From Dehalococcoidales bacterium (GTDB lineage Bacteria > Chloroflexota > Dehalococcoidia > Dehalococcoidales > RBG-16-60-22), in NCBI GenBank assembly GCA_028712355.1, contig JAQTQH010000008.1:1-37326 (forward strand): a stretch of 37,326 bases of DNA, read 5' to 3'. Positions 1 to 9,849 of the stretch are shown here, in pieces. The position numbers were made by a program, and so were the translations under genes. Each line of letters opens with the position of its first letter. The first letter of the stretch is position 1. The notes beneath the pieces are model-generated. The model was not told the DNA's origin. It worked only from the letters and a program-made list of their open reading frames with translations, and did not search any database.

Positions 1-243
1 GTATTTGCCGGACTACCCGACCCGTTTTCCGCTATCCGCTATCACTCGCTGATGGTCCAGCGCGAGGGGCTACCCGACTGCCTGGAGGTTACCGCATGGA
101 CCGATGATAATACAATCATGGGGCTGAAGCATCGCCGGTATCCGGTCGAGGGCGTACAGTTCCATCCGGAATCCTTCATGACCGAAGCCGGTAAAGACCT
201 GCTGAAGAATTTTTTGACGATGGGGAGCAACAATCATGATTAA
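1..243 (+). CDS. trpG: Anthranilate synthase component II / glutamine amidotransferase, C-terminal part (5' truncated by window)
   Basis: Frame 1 is open from base 1: [20 protein letters not shown]...[22 protein letters not shown]. Class I GATase C-terminus ([13 protein letters not shown]); overlaps trpD start. Confidence 0.9.
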   Translation, partial: VFAGLPDPFSAIRYHSLMVQREGLPDCLEVTAWTDDNTIMGLKHRRYPVEGVQFHPESFMTEAGKDLLKNFLTMGSNNHD

Positions 244-1258
244 GGAAGCTATCAATAAATTAGTAGAAGGAAACTCGCTGACGGTGGAGGAAGCCGCCGC
301 CGCGATGGAAGAAATTATGAGCGGCAACACCACACCAACCCAGCTGGGCGCCTTTCTCACCGCACTCAGGATTAAAGGCGAGACGGCGGAAGAAATTGCC
401 GGGTTTGCCAGCGTGATGCGTGCCAAGTCAACCCGTGTGTTCGCCACCGGACCATTACTCGACGTCGTGGGGACAGGCGGCGACAACGCCGGAACTTTCA
501 ACATCTCCACCACCGCCGCCTTCGTGGCTGCCGGGGCGGGGATTAAGGTCGCCAAGCACGGCAACCGCGCCGCCAGCAGCCAGTGCGGCAGCGCCGATGT
601 GCTGGAAGCACTGGGGGTTAAAATCGACCTTACCGCGGAGCAAGTACAGCAATGCATCGAGCAGGTGGGCATCGGCTTCATGTTCGCCCAGGTCTTTCAC
701 CCCGCCATGAAACACGCCGCCGCTCCCCGCCGCGAAATCGGCATCCGCACCGTATTTAATATCCTGGGACCTCTCACCAATCCGGCAGGCGCCCAGTACC
801 AGGTGCTCGGCGTTGCCAGTGAAGCTCTGGTAGAAAAGATGGCGCGAGTGCTGCGCGGCCTGGGCTGCCAGCACGCCATCGTCGTGCACGGCGCAGACGG
901 GCTGGATGAAATCACCACCTGCGATCGCACCAAATTATGCGAATTGAAAGAACGGGATATCCGAAGCTATACCTTCACCCCGGAAGACTTCGGCTTCCCG
1001 CGCGCCACAATTAATGACCTGAAAGGCGGCACCGCCATGGAAAACGCCGTCATGCTCCGCAGTATCCTGTCCGGCGACGCCGGACCAAGGAGGGACATCG
1101 TACTGCTGAATGCCGCCGCCGCCCTCCTCGCCGCCGATAGAGTGGACTCGATGAAAAAGGGCGTAGCTTTAGCCGCCGAGACTATCGATAGCGGCCACGC
1201 CCTGTCCAAGATGGAGCGCCTCATTGAATTCAGTCAGGACTTTCAAAGAGTGAATTGA
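236..1258 (+). CDS. trpD: Anthranilate phosphoribosyltransferase
   Basis: 340 aa; [52 protein letters not shown] and [11 protein letters not shown] motifs; trp operon context. Confidence 0.97.
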   Translation: MIKEAINKLVEGNSLTVEEAAAAMEEIMSGNTTPTQLGAFLTALRIKGETAEEIAGFASVMRAKSTRVFATGPLLDVVGTGGDNAGTFNISTTAAFVAAGAGIKVAKHGNRAASSQCGSADVLEALGVKIDLTAEQVQQCIEQVGIGFMFAQVFHPAMKHAAAPRREIGIRTVFNILGPLTNPAGAQYQVLGVASEALVEKMARVLRGLGCQHAIVVHGADGLDEITTCDRTKLCELKERDIRSYTFTPEDFGFPRATINDLKGGTAMENAVMLRSILSGDAGPRRDIVLLNAAAALLAADRVDSMKKGVALAAETIDSGHALSKMERLIEFSQDFQRVN

Positions 1259-1259
1259 G

Positions 1260-2039
1260 ATGATTCTGGAGCGCATCATCACCGATACCCGGACAGAACT
1301 TGAGCGCCGTAAAAAAACGGTAGCGTTGGCGGAGCTGGAAAAGCGAATTAAAACACAATCCCCGCCGCGCGACCTCGCCGCCGCGCTCAAGGGCGACCGC
1401 ATCCGGCTTATTGCGGAGGTCAAGAAGGCATCCCCTTCCCGGGGCGTTATCCGTGCTGATTTCCGCCCGGTGGAGATTGCTCAGACCTATACCGAAAGCG
1501 GCGCTGCTGCCATATCGGTACTGACCGAGACCCGTTACTTCCAGGGCAGCCTCGATTACCTGCGCGATATTGGAAAAGTACTGGATGAAAACCGAATCCC
1601 TCTGTTACGCAAGGACTTTATCATTGACCCTTACCAGGTGTATGAGTCGCGGGCTTATGGCGCAGACAGCCTGTTGCTCATCGTAGCGATTCTCACGCCA
1701 GCAAAACTGAAGGAACTGCTCAATCTAAGCCATGAACTGGGGATGGGCTGTTTAGTTGAAGTGCATGATGAGAAAGAAGCGGCAATCGCCCTTGCCAGCG
1801 ACGCCAGGATTATCGGCATCAATAACCGCAACCTGAAGACTTTTAAGGTTGATATCAATACCACACAGCGGCTGCGCCTCCTGATTCCGCCCGGCCGCAC
1901 CGTGGTCAGTGAAAGCGGCATCAAAGAACGCAGCCACCTGCTCATGCTGAAAGATTGGGGCGTTGACGCGGTGCTCATCGGCGAGGCGTTCATGGCAGCG
2001 CCAGACATCGCAGCTAAAATGAAGGAATTCCTGCCGTGA
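1260..2039 (+). CDS. trpC: Indole-3-glycerol phosphate synthase
   Basis: 259 aa; LIAEVKKASPSRGVIRADF, LLRKDFIIDPYQVYESRAYGADSLLLI, IGINNRNLKTF, VVSESGI motifs. Confidence 0.97.
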   Translation: MILERIITDTRTELERRKKTVALAELEKRIKTQSPPRDLAAALKGDRIRLIAEVKKASPSRGVIRADFRPVEIAQTYTESGAAAISVLTETRYFQGSLDYLRDIGKVLDENRIPLLRKDFIIDPYQVYESRAYGADSLLLIVAILTPAKLKELLNLSHELGMGCLVEVHDEKEAAIALASDARIIGINNRNLKTFKVDINTTQRLRLLIPPGRTVVSESGIKERSHLLMLKDWGVDAVLIGEAFMAAPDIAAKMKEFLP

Positions 2040-2692
2040 CCAGAACCAAGATTTGCGGGTTCTCGCAAGTAGAGCCTGCCATGGCGGCGGCGCAGGCAGG
2101 CGCCGATTTTATCGGCATGGTCTTTGCGCCCGGCAAGCGGCAGGTCATCCCGGAACAGGCGGTACTCATTTCCGCCGCGATTCACAGGCTGAATCTCAGA
2201 CCGGAAATCGTGGGGGTTTTCGTGAATACGCCGCCAGATGAAGTAAACCGCGCCGCCGACGACTACAGGCTCGACCGGGTGCAGCTCAGCGGCACGGAAA
2301 GCCTGGAATACTGCCGGGCAATCGCACGTCCTGTTATCAGGGTAATCCACGTTACCGCAGCCATGCCAGTTCGTGATATTCTAACCGGCATCGAAAAAAG
2401 CTACAACGCACTCGCCGATAAAGATCTCATTTTACTGCTGGACACACACCATGATACCGCCTACGGCGGCACCGGGCAGACCTTCGACTGGCATATCGCC
2501 GTAGAGATCGCCGCTCGCTTCCCGGTGATGATTGCCGGCGGGCTGAATGCCGGCAACATCGGGCGACTGGTCAAGATGGTTCACCCCTGGGGCGTTGACG
2601 TTTCCTCAGGCGTGGAAACTGGCGGCAAGAAAGACATTGAAAAAATCAGAAATTTTATCACGGCGGCAAGAAAAGCGGACAAGCAAGGATAG
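2036..2692 (+). CDS. trpF: Phosphoribosylanthranilate isomerase
   Basis: GTG start overlapping trpC stop by 4 bp; TKICGFSQVEPAMAAAQAGADFIGMVFAPGKRQV, MIAGGLNAGNI, GVDVSSGVETGGKKD. Confidence 0.95.
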   Translation: MTRTKICGFSQVEPAMAAAQAGADFIGMVFAPGKRQVIPEQAVLISAAIHRLNLRPEIVGVFVNTPPDEVNRAADDYRLDRVQLSGTESLEYCRAIARPVIRVIHVTAAMPVRDILTGIEKSYNALADKDLILLLDTHHDTAYGGTGQTFDWHIAVEIAARFPVMIAGGLNAGNIGRLVKMVHPWGVDVSSGVETGGKKDIEKIRNFITAARKADKQG

Positions 2693-2721
2693 TCTTTAAT
2701 ATAGTTATGTCATATTAAAGA
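2693..2721. terminator. AT-rich 10-bp inverted repeat between convergent genes (possible bidirectional terminator)
   Basis: tctttaatat - 9 nt - atattaaaga directly after the trpF stop. Confidence 0.45.
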
Positions 2722-2745
2722 GGCGGGACGAAGCCGCTTGCCGCC

Positions 2746-3120
2746 TCACTCTGGCTTCTCGATAACAATATCATCCCCGGAAGCTACCTTTTTAAAAGCC
2801 CGGGCATCTCCGATTATTTTACCGAATACCGTCACCGCGCTCGCCGGGCGGATTTCGCCCTGCCGGCTTGCCGGCGTAGGTCCGAAGAAGATACAAAAAG
2901 CATCGCCGTCCGGCCAGTAGCCAAGGTCGCCGGCATTAACCAGTTCCTTGCCGTTTTCCAGCGGCAGGTGTACCGGAATCGAAAAATAGACCTCATCGCC
3001 CCAGAGCTCCGCAATACTCTCAATCGGCAGCGCCTGCCAGATTGCCTGAGCGGTACGTGAATCATCGAGCACTGCCATTGCCTGAACCCGCCCTGCTTTT
3101 ATCCTGATTTGTTTTGCCAT
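2746..3120 (-). CDS. Cyclophilin-like (TM1367-type) small protein
   Basis: 124 aa; AQAIWQALPIESIAELWGDEVYFSIPVHLPLE...GDLGYWPDGDAFCIFFGPTPAS, typical of cyclophilin-like family proteins. Confidence 0.75.
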   Translation of the reverse strand: MAKQIRIKAGRVQAMAVLDDSRTAQAIWQALPIESIAELWGDEVYFSIPVHLPLENGKELVNAGDLGYWPDGDAFCIFFGPTPASRQGEIRPASAVTVFGKIIGDARAFKKVASGDDIVIEKPE

Positions 3121-3299
3121 TTTACCGCTCCTTCGCGATATTATCCTATATTATAACGTGATGGGACTCTTATTGATACATTTGTTTATGGATAGTTCAG
3201 ATTATCGGCGCCGGTATTTATGATTTGTTTACGCCGTTTCTGTCATTCTAATACTGTATAAATAGCCCGACCACCTGACGGAGTATACTGAGGACAAAA

Positions 3300-5003
3300 A
3301 TGTTTAGCTTTGCGGGGAACGGTAAGGATTCCAAAAAAGAGGAACAGGTACGAAAGCCCCTCACCATCGAAGAGTACCGCGAAAGATTAGAGCTTCTCTA
3401 CGATGTCGCTCAGCAGGCTAACTCTTTTTCGGAAGTCTCCAATTTGCTGCAGGAGATTCTGCTGGTTATTGAACAACTGCTGCACGCCTCCGCCTCTTCT
3501 TTGCTCCTGATTGACCAGGAAAAACGTGAGCTTTACGCCCAGGCTGCCGGAGGTATGGCGGCGAATACCCTGAAGCAACTGCGGTTGAACCTTGATACCG
3601 GCATCACCGGATGGGTTGCCCGCCACGCTAAACCGACTATCGTCAATGACGTCGCGAAGGACAAGCGCTTCAATAAGGAAATCGATAATCTTTCCGGGTT
3701 TGTCACCAAGTCCATGATTGCCGCACCTATCTTCCGGGGACGCGAGATTATCGGCGTGATTGAGGCGCTCAACAAGTCTGATGGTGCCACCTTTACCGAG
3801 CGCGACCTCAGCGTCCTGACCGGCTTTGCCGCCACGGAAGCCCTGATTTTACTCGTTTCTATGGCAGGCACCGCCATAAACAACATCAAGCTGCACCAGG
3901 ACATGATGGACGGCTACAAGAGCACGGTGGAAGCGCTGGTAACCGCCGCCGACGCCAAAGACCCCTATGCTTGCGGTCATTCCCGGCGGGTCAGCGAATA
4001 CACTCTGATGGCAGCCCGCAACCTGAATTTTCCCGAGGGCGAACTGCGGATTCTCGAATTCGGTGCGCTTCTGCACGATATCGGCAAAATCGGCATCGAT
4101 GACAGTATCCTGCGCCGCCCGCGCCCGCTTACCGACGAGGAATGGTATGTCGTCCGCAAACACCCCATGCGCGGCGCGAATATCATCGCGGAAATTCCTT
4201 TCCTGGAAAAAGCAAAAGACATAGTACTCAGTCACCATGAAAGGTATGACGGCACCGGTTATCCCCAGGGACTCAAGGGGGAAAACATCCCCATGGGTGC
4301 CCGCATTGTCGCCGTTGCCGATGCCTTCGATACCATGACCACCGACCATGCCTACCGCCCGGTGCTCAACACCGAAGCTGCTGTGAATGAACTCATCGCC
4401 GGGACCGGTACCCAGTTCTGCCCGGTGGCAGTGGGCGCATTTATCAATGAACTCAAGAAAAATAAAGAGCTTTATACCACAAGTAACGCCACCATTGAAG
4501 CCATGAAGGATGCCGGGATAGCAACCGCCGAAGTTTCCGCGCTGCCGGACGTCGAGGACAATGCCCCAAACAGCACCGGGAACACCGAAGAAGCCGGGCA
4601 AGACCAGCCATTCAATCAGTCTGAAATAACAGGAAAAGAACCCACCCTGGCACAGCATGGAGCCAATGCGACACAAACTGTAGAACTATCGGAACCCGCC
4701 AGGGATGGTGAATCACCGGAAGAAGAAAAAGAACTCTTCCACGGAGACATTCAGATAAGATTCGATTCCACGTCGAGCTTCGCCCAGATAAGGCAGTGTA
4801 AAGAATGCCTGCGACAGATGGCAGACCTGAAGATTGTGCTGGACAGCTGGTCGGATGAAGAAGGAACCGCCATTACCGTGCGCACGCAGCAGCCGATTGA
4901 CATGGAACGCATCCTCAGCTTGTTACCGGCGGTACAATCCGTTGAAAAACGCCGTGACAATGTTGTTATTATCACCGCTGCTGCGGCGGTAGTCATGAGT
5001 TAG
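3300..5003 (+). CDS. GAF domain / HD-GYP domain protein (putative cyclic-di-GMP phosphodiesterase) with extra C-terminal domain
   Basis: N-terminal GAF-like region; HD-GYP signatures LLHDIGKIGI and HHERYDGTGYPQGLKGENIPMGARIVAVADAFD; acidic linker, then a C-terminal alpha/beta region. Confidence 0.9.
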   Translation: MFSFAGNGKDSKKEEQVRKPLTIEEYRERLELLYDVAQQANSFSEVSNLLQEILLVIEQLLHASASSLLLIDQEKRELYAQAAGGMAANTLKQLRLNLDTGITGWVARHAKPTIVNDVAKDKRFNKEIDNLSGFVTKSMIAAPIFRGREIIGVIEALNKSDGATFTERDLSVLTGFAATEALILLVSMAGTAINNIKLHQDMMDGYKSTVEALVTAADAKDPYACGHSRRVSEYTLMAARNLNFPEGELRILEFGALLHDIGKIGIDDSILRRPRPLTDEEWYVVRKHPMRGANIIAEIPFLEKAKDIVLSHHERYDGTGYPQGLKGENIPMGARIVAVADAFDTMTTDHAYRPVLNTEAAVNELIAGTGTQFCPVAVGAFINELKKNKELYTTSNATIEAMKDAGIATAEVSALPDVEDNAPNSTGNTEEAGQDQPFNQSEITGKEPTLAQHGANATQTVELSEPARDGESPEEEKELFHGDIQIRFDSTSSFAQIRQCKECLRQMADLKIVLDSWSDEEGTAITVRTQQPIDMERILSLLPAVQSVEKRRDNVVIITAAAAVVMS

Positions 5004-5055
5004 AGCCGGCACGGTATCAAGTATCCTGTCTCTGTTGGCTCCCAAAAACGCGTCA

Positions 5056-6477
5056 TTAAGCGTTGCCACCGCGGCGGCGGTAGTAGTCCAAAACCTTCCT
5101 GAGGGCGATGGCGCTGCGGCGGGTCGAGGGAAAAGCCGGAATACCTTTTGTCTGGAATTTCTTCGTAACGCTTCGCGCCTGCTCCATGCCCCGCGGCGTG
5201 GAATAAGAAACAATGGCCATGACCGGCTTGGCAAACCGGTCTCTGATATCCGCCATCAGGGAAACCTGGCTGTTCACATCCTCATCGGTGGCGAATCCCA
5301 TGGTAATGAAGTGCGTGGAAATCATCAGTATCAGACTATCGATATTCGCATCACGCGCCAGGATTTCCATGATGCGCTTCACCTCCTTGCTGTTCGGGTT
5401 GCCGGTATCTACCGGGTTGCGGTAGCTGCCGCCGACCAGGCTGAAAAACGTAGACAGCTCATCGTAGGACTGCCGGGTGAGTAACGGTATGGCGAGACCG
5501 GCTTCGCCGAAGTCATCGGCAATAGCTACAGACTGCCCTCCGGAACCGCCCGCGACGGCAACCCGCGCGCCTTTTACCGGCGGAAGATAGATGAGCGCCT
5601 TCAGGGTATCAATCAGCTCATCCATGTCGTCCACGTTAATTGCCCCGCACTGGCGGATGGCCGAATCCCATACTGCCTGGGGTACGGCCAGCGACCCGGT
5701 ATGGGATGCAATGGCACGCCCGCCCGCCTCGGTGCGGCCGCCTTTCCAGATAACCACCGGCTTCCGGCGCGAGACCTCGCGCAATACCTTTAAAAACCGC
5801 TTCCCGTCTTTGATGCCTTCCAGGTACATGCCGATGGCTTTGGTCTCCGGGTCATGACCGAGATATTCCAGGTAGTCCGCCGAATCCAAAACGATGCCGT
5901 TGCCGAAGCTAACCGACTTGCTGATATCCATGCCCTGCAAATGGGCTTCCAGACTGAAGAAAATGGCATGGGTGCCGCTCTGCGAGATAAAACCGATTTG
6001 CCCGGATGTGCCGGTATACTGCTCTACCGTCTGCTTGATGCCGATTTTAGGATTGAAAATCCCCATGCAGTTCGGCCCGATGAGCGGGAAACCTGCCTGA
6101 TGACTCTTTTCCCGCAAAACAGCTTCCATCTTCTTTCCTTCTGCCGTCCCCGTCTCGGAGAAACCAGAGGTGAAAAAATGGGCGGCACCCACCTTCTTGC
6201 GGATGCAGTCCTCCAGGATTTGCACGCTGACCGTCCTCGGTACGGCGCAGATAACAAGGTCAATATCACCTGGGATATCCATGAGACTCGTGAAATTTTC
6301 GATCCCCAGTTTTTTGATGCCTTCAATCGATTTAGGACTGACCTGAACGGAATACAGCTTTCCTTTGAAAGCGCGCTGGGCGCGCAGCCAGCGGAAATCG
6401 CCTTCCTGCTTATCGCCGACCACGACGACGCATTTAGGATTAAACGCCCGGTCCAGCCTGGTAAAGTCTAATTCCAT
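5056..6477 (-). CDS. CoA-binding / succinyl-CoA ligase-like protein (ADP-forming acyl-CoA synthetase alpha-type)
   Basis: 473 aa; N-terminal CoA-binding Rossmann fold, GPNCMGIFNP, FISQSG, IASHTGSLA (catalytic His region). No ATP-grasp beta domain. Confidence 0.85.
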   Translation of the reverse strand: MELDFTRLDRAFNPKCVVVVGDKQEGDFRWLRAQRAFKGKLYSVQVSPKSIEGIKKLGIENFTSLMDIPGDIDLVICAVPRTVSVQILEDCIRKKVGAAHFFTSGFSETGTAEGKKMEAVLREKSHQAGFPLIGPNCMGIFNPKIGIKQTVEQYTGTSGQIGFISQSGTHAIFFSLEAHLQGMDISKSVSFGNGIVLDSADYLEYLGHDPETKAIGMYLEGIKDGKRFLKVLREVSRRKPVVIWKGGRTEAGGRAIASHTGSLAVPQAVWDSAIRQCGAINVDDMDELIDTLKALIYLPPVKGARVAVAGGSGGQSVAIADDFGEAGLAIPLLTRQSYDELSTFFSLVGGSYRNPVDTGNPNSKEVKRIMEILARDANIDSLILMISTHFITMGFATDEDVNSQVSLMADIRDRFAKPVMAIVSYSTPRGMEQARSVTKKFQTKGIPAFPSTRRSAIALRKVLDYYRRRGGNA

Positions 6478-6581
6478 ATGACCACCTCAATATTTTCGGT
6501 TAAAAAAGCACCGCAACCTCTATGACCTGTACTATTATACCGTAATTTGATGCCCTCCCTGAAATTTAAGCAGGCGGGGAT

Positions 6582-6770
6582 GCCATTGAAACCGCCATTT
6601 CAAAAGAATGGCGACAGACACAACTGCAGATTGCCGAAAGCGAATTGGTTTCCCGGATAACGTGCACAGCTTATTTGAATTTGCCCCGGGCGATAGTGAT
6701 TATATAGCCGGGGATATCCGTAGGTGAGTCTTACCCGCTGCAGGAAAAAGCAGGAATCACGCAATTTCGA
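6582..6770 (+). pseudogene. Possible decayed ORF remnant (frameshifted)
   Basis: Protein-like text resumes in successive frames: AIETAISKEWRQTQLQIAESELVSR / DNVHSLFEFAPGDSDYIAGDI / SVGESYPLQEKAGITQFRL*. No intact ORF; family not recognised. Confidence 0.3.
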
Positions 6771-6889
6771 TTGTAAGAATGATACCGCCTACGAGTAGTC
6801 GGCATTACCAGTCAAGCTTCTTGAAAATCATCTTGATTCCCCATTAGCTAAGGTGTTACTATGCAGATGGAGTCTCCCGAGGAGGCACA

Positions 6890-7774
6890 TTGCTGGGCGA
6901 ACTTGAAGCACTACTGACTGCCCTTATCTGGGCCATCGGCACATCCATGCTGAAGCCGCTCAGCCGGTTCCATCCCGTTCTCCTCAACCAGGTGCGCTGC
7001 TTCGCCGCGGCGTTCCTCTTCGTCCCGATACTGGCGGCAACGGGCGGTTTCGCCCATCTGGGAGAGGTACCACCCCCTGCAGCGCTGTTTGCCATTGCCG
7101 GTACCTTTTCCGGCATCATGATTGGGGATAGCCTTTTCGTGCTGGCGCTGCGCCATATTGATGTCTCACGTGCCTATCCCATCGCCAACTGCACCAATCC
7201 GCTGATCACCATCGTCGTCGCCTATTTTGCCCTCAGCGAGCGCATTTCCAGCCTGGCATGGGTCGGCGTGGTACTGGTGCTGGCGGGCATCTATTTCGTT
7301 GCCTTCCCCAGGGGGCCGCTTCTGGTGAAGTTCTCCGTTGATTCACCGCAGGAGAGAAAAGGCTTAATGATACTGCTGGCAACCATCTTCTTCTGGGGCA
7401 TCAGCATCATCGGCATCAAGATGGGCACCCGCGCAATGGATATGCCGACCGCCAATTTCGTCCGCTTCCTGGGGGCAGTGATACTTATGATCCCGTTTAC
7501 CTTTTCCCGATGGAAACAGTTTAAAAAAGACATTGGATGGCGCACGATGTCCCTGGCTGCTTTTAACGGCGCTTTCACCTACGGGGTCGGCGGCATTTTC
7601 TTCCTGTGGGCTTTACAGCAGACCGGGGCGGCGATGACTGCGGTACTTTCGGCAACTTCGCCACTGTTCCTTGTGCCGATGGCAGTCTTCTTCCTTAAGG
7701 AAAAGGTAACACCCAAGCTGATTATGGGAGTGGTGCTGAGCGTGGCAGGAATCTGCGTGGTCTTCCTGGCTTAG
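6890..7774 (+). CDS. EamA/DMT-family transporter
   Basis: 294 aa, about 10 hydrophobic segments, two EamA-like halves; TTG start with ggagg upstream at 6881. Confidence 0.88.
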   Translation: MLGELEALLTALIWAIGTSMLKPLSRFHPVLLNQVRCFAAAFLFVPILAATGGFAHLGEVPPPAALFAIAGTFSGIMIGDSLFVLALRHIDVSRAYPIANCTNPLITIVVAYFALSERISSLAWVGVVLVLAGIYFVAFPRGPLLVKFSVDSPQERKGLMILLATIFFWGISIIGIKMGTRAMDMPTANFVRFLGAVILMIPFTFSRWKQFKKDIGWRTMSLAAFNGAFTYGVGGIFFLWALQQTGAAMTAVLSATSPLFLVPMAVFFLKEKVTPKLIMGVVLSVAGICVVFLA

Positions 7775-7805
7775 ATTTTTTCACTTTACCCCATAGAAAA
7801 TACGC

Positions 7806-7824
7806 AGAGGGGCTTCGCCCCTCT
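7806..7824. terminator. Strong GC hairpin between convergent genes
   Basis: agagggg-cttcg-cccctct, 7-bp perfect stem. Confidence 0.6.
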
Positions 7825-7854
7825 TAAACGCCACGGCAAAATATCATCTGTAGA

Positions 7855-9279
7855 TTAGTGCCTAGATTGCCGGTATTGCACCACCTTGCTGATAGCACGG
7901 GCGGCGCGCGCGATATTCGGAAATACCGGAAAACCCGCCGCAAGGCACCGCTTCTGCAGTTCGTAAGCCACCGCCCAGTTCGGCGGCGCCCCCGCCGTAA
8001 GCACCGCCACCGCCACAGGCTTGCCGCAGGTCTTACCAACTTCAATTAACGCGGTTATCATCTGGTCTAACCTGCCTTTGCCATCCGGCAAAAGCATCGT
8101 CCAGTCCACGCTGATATGCACGATGAGCGAATCGACTAAGCCGTAACCCGCCACCAGCTTGATGATACTCTGGAAATCAGCAGGGCTTTGCACTGAGATG
8201 GGCGAGTCTACCGGATTTCTTGTGCTGGTGCCCGCCTTAGGAATTAGACGGCGCAATTCCCGCCGCATATCTTCTGGAACCGGGGGCAGGGATAACCCCG
8301 CACCGATGCAATCATCCGAAGCCAGCACGCTGATACCGCCGCCTTCCCCAATAAGGGCGGTATTGAATCCCCGCGGCGCGGGCAGGAACCTCAGAGTCAT
8401 TAATACATCAAGCAGTTCGCTAAGACCGTACACCGGAATTACTCCTGCCTGCCTGCCGAGAGCCGCCCATGCTTCGGCACTACCAGCCAGCGAGCCTGTG
8501 TGGGAATTCGCCGCCCGTTTACCCGCCTCCGTCCTGCCTCCCTTAAGAAACACCACCGGTTTACGCTGTGCCGCTTCTTTTAGAGCCCGGGCAAAACGTC
8601 TGCCGTCGCGGACGCCTTCAAGATAAAGACCGATAATACTGCTTTCATCATCCCGGGTATAGTACTCCAGCAGTTCGCTCTCATTAATATCGGAGGCATT
8701 GCCGAAGCTGGTCATACGGCTAAAGTGCACGTCCTGGGCATCACCCATGCGAATTAAATCTTCGCAGAGACCGCCGCTCTGAGAAAGAAAAGCCACCGGA
8801 CCGCTCTGATGGGAAAGACCGGGATAGAAGGTCAGTCCTGCGGGAGGAGAATAGATGCCCATGCAATTGGGACCGAGCACACGAATCCCGCCCCGGTGCG
8901 CGATATTCAGGATTTCCGTCTGGAGCCGGGAATCTTCCGCCTCACCGGTCTCGCTCATGCCTGCGGTGAACATGTGGACAAACCGGACACCTCGCTCCAC
9001 GCAGTCTTCCATCACGCCGGGAACGACCCGGGCGGGAACGGCGAAGATGACATAGTCTACCGGTTCGGGGATGTCACGCACACTCTTGAAACCGGGATAG
9101 CCCAGCAAGGTCTCGCCGGTCAGGTTGACCGGGTAAAGCTTACGCAGGACACCCATCCCCGCGATACCGGCGAAATAGCCGAACCCTGCCTTGGAAATAT
9201 CGCCGGGAGCGGCTCCCACCACCGCCACCGAACGCGGATGGAACAGGTATTCCAACTGGTGCTGTGTCTTGCTATTCAA
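7855..9279 (-). CDS. CoA-binding / succinyl-CoA ligase-like protein (ADP-forming acyl-CoA synthetase alpha-type), paralog of 5056-6477
   Basis: 474 aa; VAVVGAAPGDISKAGFGYF, GPNCMGIYSPPAG, FLSQSGG, NSHTGSLAGS. No ATP-grasp domain. Confidence 0.85.
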   Translation of the reverse strand: MNSKTQHQLEYLFHPRSVAVVGAAPGDISKAGFGYFAGIAGMGVLRKLYPVNLTGETLLGYPGFKSVRDIPEPVDYVIFAVPARVVPGVMEDCVERGVRFVHMFTAGMSETGEAEDSRLQTEILNIAHRGGIRVLGPNCMGIYSPPAGLTFYPGLSHQSGPVAFLSQSGGLCEDLIRMGDAQDVHFSRMTSFGNASDINESELLEYYTRDDESSIIGLYLEGVRDGRRFARALKEAAQRKPVVFLKGGRTEAGKRAANSHTGSLAGSAEAWAALGRQAGVIPVYGLSELLDVLMTLRFLPAPRGFNTALIGEGGGISVLASDDCIGAGLSLPPVPEDMRRELRRLIPKAGTSTRNPVDSPISVQSPADFQSIIKLVAGYGLVDSLIVHISVDWTMLLPDGKGRLDQMITALIEVGKTCGKPVAVAVLTAGAPPNWAVAYELQKRCLAAGFPVFPNIARAARAISKVVQYRQSRH

Positions 9280-9371
9280 GCAAACTCCACGACTGAGATT
9301 TCACCTATCGCAGATAAAAAATCACCCTGCTGTGAAAAACCAGTATTCTGTTTTGTGAGGAGACCGAGTGA

Positions 9372-9746
9372 TTACTGCTTGCCGGAAAGCCTTTTATCCA
9401 GCGCGACCGTGGAATCTTTCAAAGCCGCACGGATAAGCTCACCGAGCGCCAGCGCCTCGCGGACAAGCTGTTCAACCTTGGCAATCTTCTCAGAAGCGAC
9501 ACGGGCAGCTTCGTTAGCTGCCTTTTCACCGGCCAGTCTCGCTTCTTCTGCCGCCTTACGGGCATCTTTCGCCGCTTCGTCGGCACCTCTTATACTATCC
9601 TCAATCTCATCCAGAATTTGAGGAAGCGGTTGCGTCATAATTTTCTTGGGTTTGACTTCGGGGACCATTTTCTCCGCTCCTTTTTTATTTTCTAACGTTT
9701 CTTTCGATTTATCAACTCCTGACGAACTATCACTTTTCTTAAACAT
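9372..9746 (-). CDS. Small Ala/Lys/Glu-rich coiled-coil protein with PLPQILDE motif
   Basis: 124 aa; KKIMTQPLPQILDEIEDSIRGADEAAKDARKAAEEARLAGEKAANEAARVASEKIAK; N-terminal motif shared with the downstream-coordinate large ORF. Confidence 0.75.
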   Translation of the reverse strand: MFKKSDSSSGVDKSKETLENKKGAEKMVPEVKPKKIMTQPLPQILDEIEDSIRGADEAAKDARKAAEEARLAGEKAANEAARVASEKIAKVEQLVREALALGELIRAALKDSTVALDKRLSGKQ

Positions 9747-9779
9747 GGACTCTTTCCCTTACCTGACACCATCAAACAC

Positions 9780-9811
9780 CGAAAGCCTTCCGGATAAGTG
9801 ACCGGCTTTCG
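9780..9811 (-). terminator. Hairpin downstream of the large Ala-rich ORF
   Basis: cgaaagcc - 16 nt - ggctttcg, 8-bp perfect stem; no clear T-tract, so it may be a processing or attenuation site instead. Confidence 0.35.
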
Positions 9812-9849
9812 TGTTAGTTCTGTATTCCGGTTTTATCTTTGCTCTTTCG

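Noticed and set aside
455-889. Antisense ORFs over trp genes (70-681, 455-889, 1655-2350)
   Set aside because: Overlap confidently identified trpD/trpC/trpF on the other strand; no family resemblance.
3849-4676. 275-aa antisense ORF over the HD-GYP gene
   Set aside because: Fully inside a well-supported coding gene; Gly/His-rich composition typical of antisense translation.
5854-6471. 205-aa + strand ORF opposite the CoA-binding gene
   Set aside because: Opposite-strand shadow of a clear CoA-binding protein.
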